In this document: positions 22,253 to 34,070 of the stretch, one piece after another
Layout: each line of letters starts with the position of its first letter
How positions within the stretch are numbered: position 1 is the stretch's first letter
Source: Anastrepha obliqua
Taxonomy: Eukaryota; Arthropoda; Insecta; Diptera; Tephritidae
Assembly: GCF_027943255.1 (NCBI RefSeq)
Contig: NC_072897.1
Coordinates: 60,412,406 to 60,476,405 of the forward strand
Length of the DNA: 64,000 bases
Direction of reading: 5' to 3'
Notes under the pieces: generated by a model
Told to the model about the DNA's origin: nothing
The model's input: only the letters and a program-made list of their open reading frames with translations
Database searches by the model: none
Program-made: the position numbers and the translations under genes

Positions 22253-23531
22253 GGACTATGAATAAGTTCGTGCGGTTTTTTTCGAAATTTGAAACTTTAT
22301 TGACGTAAAATGGTTACAAATTTAATATTCAAAGTATTGTCCATCGCTTACTACTACTTTTTCCCATCTTTCTGGCAATTCACGGATTCCCTTTGTGAAA
22401 AATTCGGTCGGTTTTGCCGCAATCCACGAATCGATCCATTTTTTGACTTCATCGTAATTACGGAAGTGCTGGTCAGCCAGGCCATGTTGCATCGATCGGA
22501 AGAGATAGTAATCGGATGGCGCAAGGTCTGGACTATACGGCGGGTGGGGTAGGACATCCCATTTGAGCGTTTCTAAGTATGTTTTGACCACTTGTGCAAC
22601 ATGTGGCCGAGCATTGTCATGTTGCAAAATAACTTTGTCGTGTCTATCGGCGTATTGCGGCCGTTTTTCTCGCAGTGCTCGGCTCAAACGCATCAATTGT
22701 CGTCGGTAGACATCCCCCGTAATCGTTTCATTCGGTTTCAGTAGCTCATAATACACAACACCCAGCTGGTCCCACCAGATACACAGCATAACCTTCAGGC
22801 CATGAATATTCTGCGCCGACGTCGATGTTGAAGCATGGCCAGGGTATCCATACGTTGCCCGACGTTTTGGATTGTCGTAATGGACCCACTTTTCATCGCC
22901 AGTCACAATTCGATGCAAAAAACCCTTTCTTTTGTGCCGTTGAAGCAGTTGTTCGCATGCCATAAAACGGCGTTCAACGTCTCTTGGCTTCAATTCATAC
23001 GGCACCCAATGGCCTACCTTTCGGATCATTCCCATGGCTTTTAAACGTTTGGAAATGGTTGATTGATCAACTCCCAAAGTTTTTGCAACCCCTTCTTGCG
23101 TTTGAGCCGGATCTTGATCGAGCAATTCCTCCAATTCGGTATCCATGAACTTTGGCGGCGCACCCTCGCGTTCTTCGTCTTCCAAGCCAAAATCACCACT
23201 TTTAAAGCGTGCAAACCACTTCTGGCACGTTCGCTCAGCTAGAGCATGCTCACCATAAACTTCCACCAAGATACGATGACTTTCGGCTGCTTTTTTCTTC
23301 ATATTAAAATAATGAAGAAGAATTCCCCGCAAAAACACATTATTTGGCACGAAATTCGACATTTTCAAGTGTGGTAAAAATATTGTTGTTTACGCTTCAA
23401 ATAAAAAACTTATACTGACGTTTGTGCCTTACGACAGTAGCTCTCCAATGAATGTTTGGAAATGTGGATCGATGGAATAATAATCAAGTTACGCCATCTG
23501 TTGTAAAACCGCACGAACTTATTCATAGTCC
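22253..23531 (-). mobile_element. Full-length mariner transposon
   Basis: The 1279-bp element has perfect 27-bp inverted repeats beginning GGACTATGAATAAGTTCGTG and is flanked by TA (22251-22252 and 23532-23533). It is inserted in the left arm of FB; the right arm near 24990 shows the empty target. It carries an uninterrupted transposase on the minus strand. Confidence 0.93.
22322..23362 (-). CDS. mariner (DD34D) transposase, intact
   Basis: The 346-residue frame starts at the ATG at 23362 (MSNFVPNNVFLRGILLHYF), the usual mariner start and length. The N-terminal half has two helix-turn-helix regions, including RTCQKWFARFKSGDF (about 46-60) and GVDQSTISKRLKAMG, to bind the terminal repeats. 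The linker WVPYEL is one change from the family's WVPHEL. The catalytic D residues lie in VTGDEKWV, LQHDNARPH and SPDLAPSDYYLF, with 34 residues between the second and third. No stop or frameshift is visible, so cut-and-paste activity at TA targets is plausible, though the WVPHEL change and untested expression leave it open. It is the only apparently intact transposition gene in the window. Confidence 0.93.
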   Translation of the reverse strand: MSNFVPNNVFLRGILLHYFNMKKKAAESHRILVEVYGEHALAERTCQKWFARFKSGDFGLEDEEREGAPPKFMDTELEELLDQDPAQTQEGVAKTLGVDQSTISKRLKAMGMIRKVGHWVPYELKPRDVERRFMACEQLLQRHKRKGFLHRIVTGDEKWVHYDNPKRRATYGYPGHASTSTSAQNIHGLKVMLCIWWDQLGVVYYELLKPNETITGDVYRRQLMRLSRALREKRPQYADRHDKVILQHDNARPHVAQVVKTYLETLKWDVLPHPPYSPDLAPSDYYLFRSMQHGLADQHFRNYDEVKKWIDSWIAAKPTEFFTKGIRELPERWEKVVVSDGQYFEY

Positions 23532-25598
23532 TATAAAATTAATAATAAAACAGTTATAAGCAAAATTACGCGAAAAATTAAGGGATGCATTGTTTTAAAG
23601 CGTAATAACTTTTTTTTATTGATTTTATGGAAAATATACATCAGAGCTTTTTTATAGAGCATTCTTTTGGGAACATTTTTGTCTAAAAGTTTTTTCCGAT
23701 ATCTTTATTTAGTCGTATGATTTTGAGCTGCTAAGCGGAGCAACCAATACATTAGCGAAGCGCATACATGATTACACAGGCCGACAAAATTTAACCAACA
23801 TTCAGACCCAGAAACCAGACTATATATTTCCAAAGGTTTATGATGCGCTAAATCCAAATCTGGCCTCAGAATTGCTCTATCAGCTCTGGTTTTCGAGATA
23901 TCCTAACCTAAAAGTGCAAAAAACACCATTTTTGCCCATATTTGAGGTTATGTAGCCTTGCAGATGTTTTCTTTCACCAAAATTAAGGGATGGCATCTTT
24001 AAATACAATCCTTCTTTTTTCAAATGGCGTTTTGTTTGCTCAAATACCATTTTTTTCGCAGAGATATCGCATTTTGAAATTTTCGTGTTTCGAAATTTTC
24101 CTACACCTGAAAATCGATTAAGATAACATAGACATGATATATTCGATTACTAATTTTCTTGAATTGAGTCTTATTTTTCTTAAAATTTTGTCTCACACCA
24201 TAAGTGTCCTGACTCACCACATCCCTACACTATCTAACCTTTGGGTACCGAGTCACACACAGCCCTAACCCCTAAAAACCACCCCTATCATACCGCGAGC
24301 AGGCTTTCCCACAAACTCCAAATTTACATACTATTAATCCATATATTTCAGGCCCTCAAACCCAAGAAAATTAGTAAGCGACTATATCATGTCTATGTTA
24401 TCTTAATCGATTTTCAGGTGTAGGAAAATTTCGAAACATGAAAATTTCAAAATGCGATATCTCTGCGAAAAAAAATGATATTTGAGCAAACAAAACGCCA
24501 TTTGAAAAAAGAAGGATTGTATTTAAAGATGTCATCCTTTAATTTTGGTGAAAGAAAACATCTGCAAGGCTACATAACCTCAAATATGGGCAAAAATGGT
24601 GTTTTTTGCACTTTTAGGTTAGGATATCTCGAAAACCAGAGCTGATAGAGCAATTCTGAGGCCAGATTTGGATTTAGCGCATCATAAACCTTTGGAAATA
24701 TATAGTCTGGTTTCTGGGTCTGAATGTTGGTTAAATTTTGTCGGCCTGTGTAATCATGTATGCGCTTCGCTAATGTATTGGTTGCTCCGCTTAGCAGCTC
24801 AAAATCATACGACTAAATAAAGATAGCGGAAAAAACTTTTAGACAAAAATGTTCACAAAAGAATGCTCTATAAAAATGCTCTGATGTATATTTTCCATAA
24901 AATCAATAAAAAAAAGTTATTACGCTTTAAAACAATGCATCCCTTAATTTTTCGCGTAATTTTGTTTATAACTTTTTTATTATTAATTTTACAATAAAAC
25001 GTTTTGAATGAAAGTTGTAGATAATATTATTATCTACAAAAAAGTATTTCACAAAATTTTCATAACTTTCGAAATTCACGAGATAATCGCAAAAAACCAG
25101 TTGCACCCTTATTTCCAAGATGGCGGCCGCGGGACACAACCCCCGACCCCGAAAACTCAAATTTAAGTTCACAGTGATGGGTTTTACATAATAAAACCAT
25201 AAACTCGCATACTCCTAAAATTACGAAGTTGGCTATTTTTTTCGTCTCTTTTGACTGGACTATAAGTACAATATTAGGAATATCGACTGGTGAAAGACAA
25301 AAGTACACGGAAGCAAGAAGGGAGCGCTGTGCTCGCGCATATATGTACATATGCATGAATGTATGAACGTGCATGGATGTAGTAACATATGAATACAATT
25401 ATTTTGTAGGAAGTTTAGAAGGCAAGTAGGTATATACATATGTATGTATATATGCTAGGACATAATACATACATAGAGCAGAATTGTTTTTGCACTTGTT
25501 AGGAAGAAACTCGCTAGTGCGTATGTGTATTTGTCTTGTAAGAATGTGATGTGCTGTGACTTGTGTACATACATAAGTCAAGGTTATTTGGGCATACA

Positions 25599-26032
25599 AG
25601 TTAACGCCTCCTATACCACACACCACTAACCCAGGATGTAAACAGTTAAGCATAGATTAATAGCGCAAGCCACTTCCCAAAAAAATAAGCAATAAATATA
25701 AGCACTTACCATTAGCGAAAGTGTCAAACATGTCATTGACACTTTGCTAATGAAAGAAGTGGACATCACATATCACGTATGGTCGGTCCGCTTTCAATAG
25801 AATTAAGAAAACAATAAAAATAAGCGCTTACCTTAGCGAAAATGTCAAACATGTCACATATCACGTATGGTCCGCTTTCAATAGAATTAAGACATACTAA
25901 CCTAAGATTTAAGCTTCAGATTCTGTATAAATATTAAGATTAATAAAGTTTCGGATCAGTTTGTATCCGGTGTGCAACGAAGACTCACAATGTGTTTTTA
26001 AAAAGCTTTTGCTAGTTAAGCAAAAGATAATT
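25599..26032 (+). repeat. G2 5' LTR
   Basis: It starts AGTTAACGCC and ends AAAGATAATT, the AGTTA...AATT form of gypsy-group LTRs. An internal imperfect duplication of about 100 bp contains ATATCACGTATGGTC then CGCTTTCAATAGAATTAAG. The TGTATAAATATT near 25925 may be the TATA region. Confidence 0.92.
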
Positions 26033-26124
26033 GACGATCCTGCCAGGAGCGATTTAAGTTCTGGTGGACCAAATAAAAGTTGTGTGCTATAATAGCCTGT
26101 AAAAAGGCAGTGCACAATTTAAAC

Positions 26125-26410
26125 AAATAAGTATCCCTAAATCGGAAAAGGGAGAAAAAAAAAAAAAAAAAATTTTTAGACTAGAAAAAGGAGAAAACTA
26201 AAAAGTATCCTAAGTCTAAAAAATAATAAAACAAAAAGAAAAAATTTAAAAAAGAAAACCAAAAAGTATCCTAATAAAACAAAAAGAAAAAATTTAAAAA
26301 AAGGAGAAAACCAAAAAGTATCCTAATAAAACAAAAAGAAAAAAAAGGAGAAAATCAAAAAGTATCCTAGTAAACCAAAATATCAAGCAAGTCTACAAAA
26401 TATAATAATT
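26125..26410 (+). repeat. G2 leader repeats (AAGTATCCTAA)
   Basis: AAGTATCC recurs six times with A-rich spacers such as AAAACAAAAAGAAAAAAT. The G3 leader has a similar set with AAGTATCC. The shared position suggests a role in RNA packaging or translation, but that is inference. Confidence 0.6.
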
Positions 26411-26741
26411 CTACAAGGAAACAAGCAAAGGAGGAAAAACGCACTCAATAGAGGAAAAATCACTGTATGCAAACATCTTTAGCAAGCAAACACCAAGTTG
26501 GACCTGAAGGAATCTTCCAGTAATGAGTAAGAAACTAAATAATATTTAAGCATTAAAAGTTGTAAATTATAAATATAGCATATAGGCAATAGACCTAGTA
26601 GCTTAGGTTACGAGAAATTACTCTATTGTGAAAAGTGTAAAGAAAACCACAAAAATTGTGTAAAAAATAAGGAAGTGATTAAAAATTTTTCAAATTTTAC
26701 CAAAAATAAAGCTGGAAGAGTTGAGAAGTAGATTTGCAGAT

Positions 26742-27863
26742 ATGTCTATAGTGAATAATAACAATAGCACGTCCAATATGGATGTTGTGTCGCGACTTAC
26801 AGCTGCTAGCACCGCCTCGCTGCGTAGCGAGGTAGAACAAGTTAGACGTCAGTTGCAGGCTTTAAGTAATTCCGACAATGTTGCTGAATATACTACAGAA
26901 TCAATAGATTCAACAAACAATTGTGAGGAAAGTTTAGACGTCATAAAATCTCTTCCTGAATTTCGAGGAAAAATCAACAATTATGTTAGCTGGCGCGAGG
27001 CTGCTAACAATTCAATGTCATTGTATACTAGGGGAAGCAAAAAATATTTTGCTGCCTTGACTATCTTGCGTAACAAAATTACGCAGGACGCTAACAATAT
27101 TTTAACGAACCACGGTACGGTTCTTAATTTTGATGCAATTCTGAGTAGGCTAGATTTTGCCTTCGCTGATAAGAGGCCGTGTCACATAATAGAACAGGAA
27201 ATGAGTGTGCTTAGGCAAGGACCTGGTACCCTAATAGAGTTCTACAACGAGGTCAATAAAAAACTGACGTTATTAATTAACAAAACGATAATGACGCACG
27301 GAACGAATTCCGCAATTACAAAGGAGCTTAATACCAAAAACAGGGAAACAGCTCTTCGAACTTTCATTACAGGTCTTAACCCTCCGTTGGACCAGATCCT
27401 CTTCACGTTGGCACCACGTGACTTACCAAATGCTCTTGCCAAGGCGCAGGAGCTCGATGCCAATCAAATGCGAGCACAATTCGCATTGCATTTTTCAAGG
27501 AGTTATAATAATAGTAATAATAATATTACAATAAACAGAAACGCTCCTCAGGGCGTTCGTAGGGGTGCGAATTTTCTGAACAATTTAAGGTATCCACCAA
27601 GGAATACCCCAGCAAATGAGGTCAAGCAAAATCGTCCAGAGCCAATGGACGTTGATCCATCATTACAGATCACAAATATTCCCAAACCGGTACATACGTA
27701 CCAGCAACAGGTGAGAGGCAATAGAAATAATTGGCAGACCAATTATAATTATCAGGCAAATGCTGTGCCAAAGAGGTCGAATAATAGTGCGCAAATAAGT
27801 ACGCAACCTCAACAGAAGGTGCAAAGAATTAATAACATGGGAGAAAATCATTTTTTAGAGTAA
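26742..27863 (+). CDS. gag: G2 gag
   Basis: I chose the ATG at 26742; the open frame extends slightly upstream without an ATG. The protein is about 373 residues, intact. The capsid part has DVIKSLPEFRG, AALTILRNKI and LRTFITGLNPPL, shared with the G3 Gag. The C-terminal third is rich in Asn, Gln, Pro and Arg with no zinc knuckle, as in the gypsy/17.6 group, where a basic tail binds RNA. It would form the particle shell. The stop is followed 8 bases later by the pol open frame in another phase, consistent with ribosomal frameshifting to make Gag-Pol. Confidence 0.92.
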   Translation: MSIVNNNNSTSNMDVVSRLTAASTASLRSEVEQVRRQLQALSNSDNVAEYTTESIDSTNNCEESLDVIKSLPEFRGKINNYVSWREAANNSMSLYTRGSKKYFAALTILRNKITQDANNILTNHGTVLNFDAILSRLDFAFADKRPCHIIEQEMSVLRQGPGTLIEFYNEVNKKLTLLINKTIMTHGTNSAITKELNTKNRETALRTFITGLNPPLDQILFTLAPRDLPNALAKAQELDANQMRAQFALHFSRSYNNSNNNITINRNAPQGVRRGANFLNNLRYPPRNTPANEVKQNRPEPMDVDPSLQITNIPKPVHTYQQQVRGNRNNWQTNYNYQANAVPKRSNNSAQISTQPQQKVQRINNMGENHFLE

Positions 27864-27871
27864 GGTCTGAT

Positions 27872-30800
27872 TTGCCCTACATTGTCAAGACGGATAGGAA
27901 GACGGGGCAAATCTTCAAAATCTTAATTGATACGGGAGCAACAAGCTCATATATACGGGCCGGGCTCTATGTAAACAAAAATGTTTTAGAAAATAAGAAG
28001 AGGGTAAGAACCATTCATGGTTCGACCATCATAAACTTTTTCCATAATATCAATTTATTTGATGCTCAGGAGCGATTTTACGAGATTGAAAATTTAGAAA
28101 GTGATCTCTTAATTGGAATCAATTTCTTGAGTAAAATCGAAGCCAAGATTGATATTCCAAATCGGGTGTTGATCTATGGTAATAACAAAACAGAAAAAAT
28201 TCATTTTCTTGATGATTTTGATATACCAAACCCCTCGGGACAAGAAGGTCCTGAAACGTCTGTCGAAAATATTATCAATAAACCAAAAGGGAAAAATAAT
28301 GAAAGAAATACCAAAAACGGTGTGAAGAAAATTAATCAGAAACTAGTAGGGAAAAAAGGTCAAAAGGGGCCTGACAAAAATTATACTAGAAACAAAAAAG
28401 ATAATAAAAATTTGCAAAAAAATATATCGGAAAACCTAACTCCTAAAACTTTTGCTGAGGTAGATACCGCGAAAATAAAAAAATTTAAAAATCAAGATAA
28501 GAATGAAGATTCCCAAATTGGAAATTCATTGAATAATTTAAGGTCGGAGTCCTCAAAGATATCCTTTGAAGTAGATAGGAAAGGGGAGTCGATCGAAGGG
28601 TTGCAAAATAAGGTGATTGAGGAAATTTCAATAACACATAGTGATGTTAATTTAGATTTACCTTTTCGTACCGACGTAAAGGCGGAAATACGAACTTTTG
28701 AAGAAAGGCCAATTTGGTCAAAACAATACCCTTACCCAATGTCAGTGAATGATTTTGTTAATAATGAGGTTCAAAGCCTGTTGCAAAAGAATATAATTAG
28801 GGAAAGTAAAAGTCCATACAATTCTCCAGTATGGGTGGTTCCAAAGAAAGGAGTAAATGATGACGGAAGTCCTAAATTGAGATTGGTCATCGATTTCAAA
28901 AAAATTAATGAAAAAACCACATCTGATAGGTACCCAATGCCTAATCCAGAGGTTATACTTTCAAATTTGGGAAAGTCTAATTATTTTTCTACAATAGATT
29001 TGGAGTCTGGATTTTACCAGATATTAATGAAAGAAGGTGATATAGAGAAAACGGCATTTTCGGTAAATAACGGGAAGTACGAATTCCTACGAATGCCGTT
29101 CGGATTGAAAAATGCACCAAGTATTTTTCAACGGGCTATGGATAATGTTTTAAGAGAATATATTGGAAAGTTTTGTCACGTTTATGTCGACGATGTTATA
29201 ATTTTTTCAAAAAATTTGGAAGACCATAAAAAACATTTGAGTTTGGTAATTAATATATTAAGGGAGGCAAATATGAAAATATCCTCTGAAAAATCTAAGT
29301 TCTACCAAAGAGAGGTGGAATTTTTGGGATATATAGTGGCAAAGAATATAATCAAAACGGACCCAAGAAAGATTGAAGCCATACAGAATTATCCTATACC
29401 AAAGACATTGCGTCAATTGCGGGGATTTTTGGGGCTGACAGGCTATTATAGAAAATTTATACACAATTACGCGGTTGTGGCAAAGCCATTAACTAAGCAT
29501 TTGCAGGGGGAAAACGGAAAAATTTCCCAGTATTTGTCAAAGAAAAAGATAGTTAGTCTAGATCAAGACGGAGTGGCTGCTTGTGACAAATTGAAGAATT
29601 TACTGGCTCAACAGGTTGAATTGACACAACCTGATTATAACAAAAAATTTGTTTTAACAACCGATGCATCAAATGTAGCTTTGGGTGCAGTATTGTCACA
29701 AGAGGGGAAACCTATTGTCTTTATATCAAAAACATTAAATTCTACGGAGTTTAATTATGCTACAAATGAGAAAGAGTTGTTCGCAATAGTCTGGGCTTTG
29801 AAAGCATTGCGTAATTACCTTTACGGTGTTAGTGATCTGGAAATACACACTGATCATCAACCTTTGTCATTTGCGATTTCGGAAAGAAATCCGAATATTA
29901 AGATTAAGAGATGGAGATCATTTATTGAAGAATTTTCTCCAAAAATTATTTACAAGCCAGGTGCAACCAATGTCGTTGCTGATGCATTGTCGAGACAAAT
30001 GCTTAATAATCTGACAAATTCCAAAGAACATAGTGAGTCCAGTGATTCGTTAGCGGACACACAACATTCTGCTGAAAGCAGTAATGAATATCAGATTCAT
30101 GAAACAAAAAAGCCATTAAATCATTTTAAGCAACAAATTTTGATAGATAACGGGGCGAAAATAACCGTGTTAGAGACAATTTCTCATTTTAATAATAAAC
30201 GATTTTTGATCGAACACGACATACCGGAAAATATTGTTGGAGTTTTAAAAGAATATATTAACCCAAAGTTGGTTACGGGAATATATTGCTCACCTGAGGT
30301 GCTTTACGAAATAAAGAACGTATTGAGGGAGGCATTTCCAACTGTAAAATTTTTTCATACGAAATTGTTCCCAAACGATATTACTAATAGAGAGGATCAG
30401 GGAGCGATTATTGAACAAACTCACAATAGGGCACATAGAAATTATAGGGAAAATTTGGCCCAAATTAGGCAACAATATTATTGGCCATTGATGATAAAAC
30501 AGTTCAAGCAATATGTAAAAAATTGTAACATATGCAACAGTAATAAATATGAAAGGCACCCAAAACTTATTCCGATAGGAGAGGCACCTATTCCGGAAAG
30601 AGAGGGAGAACAACTCCATATTGATATTTTTTTCGCGTAAAAATTAAAATTTTTAACTTGTATAGATTCTTATTCTAAATATTTAATTGTAAAATATATT
30701 GGGGATAAGCTTAATTTGGAGGAAAAAATTTTGGAACTTCTGCAAACATTTCCAGATGTTAAAAGTATAGTTATGGATAATGAACCAGGTTTAAGTACGA

Positions 30801-31285
30801 TACAATTCAGGTCTTTAATGGAAAGACTCAACATACAAATCTATTATTGCACACCACGTCATAGCACGAGTAATGGTCAAATAGAAAGGGTTCATTCCAC
30901 ACTTATAGAAATATCTCGATGTTTAAAAGAGGAACACAGTTTAGTTAGTGATTTCGAATCAATTATGAGGGCGGTGCAGCAGTATAATAAAGCTATACAT
31001 TCAGTAACAGGTAAACAACCTTGTAATATTTTGTTTAATAAAGAGAAGCATGAGAATATAAGGGATATATTAAAAAATAATCAGGAAAAAATGTTAGAAT
31101 ACCACAACAAGAAAAGGCTTCAAAAAAATTACCATAGGGGTGAAATTATATATGAAAAAGTATATGGGGAACGAAATAAATTAAGACCCAAATATAAAAA
31201 GCAAATAGTAGTAGAAGGTTTAGGAAATAAAGTTAAAATACAAAACAGAAACAGAATAATTCACAAAGATAGCATTAAAGTTTAA
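27872..31285 (+). pseudogene. pol: G2 pol, open except one stop in integrase
   Basis: One frame encodes, in order: aspartic protease (LIDTGA, residue 20), RT (YVDD at about 438; FLGLTGYYRKF), RNase H (TDAS at about 598; ATNVVADALSR) and integrase. The integrase His/Cys zinc-binding region (about 850-895) ends in CNICNSNKYERHP, and the first catalytic D is near residue 917. A single TAA at 30638-30640 interrupts integrase directly after that. The same frame then continues through the second catalytic D and the NGQIERVHS segment with the catalytic Glu to 31285. Otherwise the gene is undamaged. The stop must prevent a full integrase unless it is read through. Confidence 0.9.
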
Positions 31286-31448
31286 TCAGAAATAAAAGAA
31301 ATATAAAATATAAAATAATAAGCAATGAGCAAGTAAATGTAACAATATCAGGTCTTATAGATGTTTCGGAATTTAAAATTGTATAATACAAAAAAATAAT
31401 TTAATAGTTGTTTACATTAAGTATCCAAAAGTAAAAAATGTTTGTAAA

Positions 31449-32186
31449 TTGTATAAAGCAATAGCTGTAGCGCAAAATGATAGAAAATTGTTGATTGAAA
31501 ATGAAATAGATAAATTTTATTCAGTCAAATTTTGTAAAAAGGAATTAAATAATGCTTTTTGTATGATAAAAGGAAATAACACATGTTTGTCCGATATGTT
31601 AAATAATAAACATGCCAACTGCACAAAAATAAATGAAGCAAATGAATCAATAAATATTGTAAAAGATGGTGCTATAATAGCATCAGGAAAGCATAAAATT
31701 AATAATCACACTATAGAAGGAGTTTATTTGATAACTTTTCAAGATGATGTTATAATTGACAACAGAAAATATGAAAATCCTACAGGAAAAATTTTAGGAT
31801 ATTTAAGGGAAGGAAAATTAAAATCTTTTTTTGTAAATAAATACATTGAAACAAAAAATATTGATTTAAAATTAAACAATGTTAATATACTCACACCATT
31901 AAAGCAAGAAATAAAACGAAATCCTGTTTGGTGGACATTTACCACTTTAATTGTAATAATATTATCTGCATATTTTGTCTTTAAATTTATCATATATATT
32001 AATCTAAAAATTAAATTAAAAAATGCAAAAGAAAAAGAAGAATTATTATTGCAATTATCAGACAGAATTAATCACTTAACAGCTTTATATTCGAAGACGG
32101 GACGCTTCGATTTAGAAGAGGGGGAGTTAACGCCTCCTATACCACACACCACTAACCCAGGATGTAAACAGTTAAGCATAGATTAA
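31449..32186 (+). pseudogene. env: G2 env, N-terminally shortened
   Basis: This frame of about 245 residues matches the C-terminal part of errantivirus Env: a Cys-containing ectodomain, one membrane anchor (about residues 161-184) and a cytoplasmic tail that reads into the 3' LTR. The family's envelope is usually about twice as long. The N-terminal surface part and the conserved cleavage region are missing, and 31286-31448 shows only short broken frames, so an internal deletion is likely. It probably cannot serve for particle entry. Confidence 0.8.
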
Positions 32187-32554
32187 TAGCGCAAGCCACT
32201 TCCCAAAAAAATAAACAATAAATATAAGCACTTACCATTAGCGAAAGTGTCAAACATGTCATTGACACTTTGCTAATGAAAGAAGTGGACATCACATATC
32301 ACGTATGGTCCGCTTTCAATAGAATTAAGAAAACAATAAAAATAAGCGCTTACCTTAGCGAAAATGTCAAACATGTCACATATCACGTATGGTCCGCTTT
32401 CAATAGAATTAAGACATACTAACCTAAGATTTAAGCTTCAGATTCTGTATAAATATTAAGATTAATAAAGTTTCGGATCAGTTTGTATCCGGTGTGCAAC
32501 GAAGACTCACAATGTGTTTTTAAAAAGCTTTTGCTAGTTAAGCAAAAGATAATT
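32125..32554 (+). repeat. G2 3' LTR
   Basis: Starts AGTTAACGCC right after the AGAAGAGGGGG polypurine tract and ends AAAGATAATT. It lacks the 4-bp GGTC duplication of the 5' LTR and has one A for G. Confidence 0.93.
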
Positions 32555-32900
32555 TACATGCATATGTACATATGTATGAAAGGAAGATGATGTTCTTGCG
32601 CTTGTGCATTATTGTTTTTCATATACAAATGTACATACCTACATATGTATGTAAATGCTGTCGAATACATAAACTATAAATTGACATACAATATAAAATA
32701 AGTGTTGATTTATCTTAAACCGTTTTTTTTTTTCTTAATGCAAATACCTCCTATTGACATGTACATACATATTATGTATGTATATTGTCATATACCATCA
32801 TTTATGTACATATAGAGTATGCGTTCATTTATGAATGTATGTAATGAAAAACTTCATGAATTACTTTCAGAACTTTATAAAAATTAATTCGCGTCGCGCG

Positions 32901-33297
32901 AATTAAATAAGTACTTTTGATGTTTAAGTAAAATATATATTTTATTTGTATCAATATGTACTTATGTCAATTATAACCTGAAGTACACATGCTTCAGTAT
33001 ATTATAAGACTGACTTATTTCTATGCTTAATCGTCTATTTATAGGCTCTGGTTTCTTTTGTTAATTGTTTGCTGATAATAGAAATATACTATTTGCTGAT
33101 AATAGAAATATACTATTTGCTGATAATGTTTCTTTAGTTTATTGTTTGCTGATAATATTCAATTTGCTGATAATGTTTATTTAGTTTACTATTTGCTGAA
33201 TAGGAATAGAAATATTTTTAAAACTAAACTACTGATTCTGTATCATACATTGGATGATGTCATCGTTTACAGTAGTGTGTTTTCTGTTACACTAACT
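32901..33297 (-). mobile_element. Solo LTR of another errantivirus-like element
   Basis: A 397-bp insertion absent from R_A copy 2, flanked by CGCG (32897-32900 and 33298-33301). Read on the minus strand it starts AGTTAGTG and ends TTTAATT, the form of gypsy-group LTRs. It contains three or more copies of TTTGCTGATAATAGAAATAT. No internal sequence remains, as expected after LTR-LTR recombination. Confidence 0.82.
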
Positions 33298-33303
33298 CGC
33301 GCA

Positions 33304-34070
33304 TGCACAAAACCTTGGTTCACAACGCAGGCGCAGAAATAAACGCACTGCGTATTTATCCTCCCCATGTGACTCGGCATCAATTCTCGGCGCCAATTTT
33401 TTTTTTTTTTTAAATGTGTTTTTTTTAATGTAATCGTAAAAAATTTTTAATAAATTTTATGTATCCGCTTATCATTTCAAAAGTAACAAAATGGTAAAAA
33501 TAAGCAGTCGAAGAAATAAATGCACCGCCTATTTTTCCTCGCCACATGTTAGACTCGATTTCAATTCCCAGTGCAAACCTTTTTTTATTAATTTTTTTTT
33601 TTTTAAATTCGTTTTTTTTTATGTAATTAAAAAAAATTATGTATTAAATTTTACGTATTCGCTTATTATTTCAAAAAATACGAAAATAGTAAAAATTTAA
33701 TTAGTTTAATGTATTTATCCTCCCCATGTGACTCGGCATCAATTCTCGGCGCCATTTTTTTTTTTTTTTTTTTAAATGTGTTTTTTTTAATATAATCGTA
33801 AAAATTTTTTAATAAATTTTATGTATCCGCTTATCATTTCAAAAGTAACAAAATGGTAAAAAAGTAAACAGTCGAAGAAATAAACGCACCGCCTATTTTT
33901 CCTCGCCACATGTTAGACTCGAGTTCAATTCCCGGCGCAAACTTTTTTTATACATTTTTTTTTTTAAATCGTTTTTTTTTAATGTAATTGAAAAAAAAAT
34001 TATGTAATAAATTTTACGTATTCGCTTATTATTTCAAAAATACGAAAATAGTAAAAATTGAATTGGTTTA
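33304..34070 (+). repeat. Tandem dimeric unit with T-arm-like motifs (R_A copy 1)
   Basis: Two copies of a unit of about 355 bp, each made of two related halves. Each half has a T-tract, TTTTATGTATCCGCTTATC or TTTTACGTATTCGCTTATT, and a motif like GACTCGAGTTCAATTCCCGG. R_A copy 2 has only one unit (about 39760-40110). The GAGTTCAATTCCC motif followed by a T run resembles a B box plus a Pol III terminator. Confidence 0.7.

Larger units (their letters stand above)
21989..25262. mobile_element. Foldback element with TAA duplication (FB)
   Basis: The ends are TAGTCCAGTCAAAAGAG and its complement, flanked by TAA (21986-21988 and 25263-25265). Copy 2 has the empty site GTTTTTGTAAGTACAAT. The arms (about 21989-24172 excluding the mariner, and 24353-25262) are near-identical inverted copies of about 0.9 kb around a 180-bp CA/CT-rich centre. 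Apart from the nested mariner it is non-coding. Confidence 0.88.
25599..32554 (+). mobile_element. G2, nearly complete errantivirus-like gypsy
   Basis: A 6956-bp element with LTRs of 434 and 430 bp that differ by one substitution and a 4-bp duplication (GGTC). TACA flanks both ends (25595-25598 and 32555-32558), and R_A copy 2 shows the single-TACA empty site. The order is LTR, repeat-rich leader, gag, pol, env, polypurine tract (AGAAGAGGGGG), LTR. Near-identical LTRs mean a recent insertion. Confidence 0.95.
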
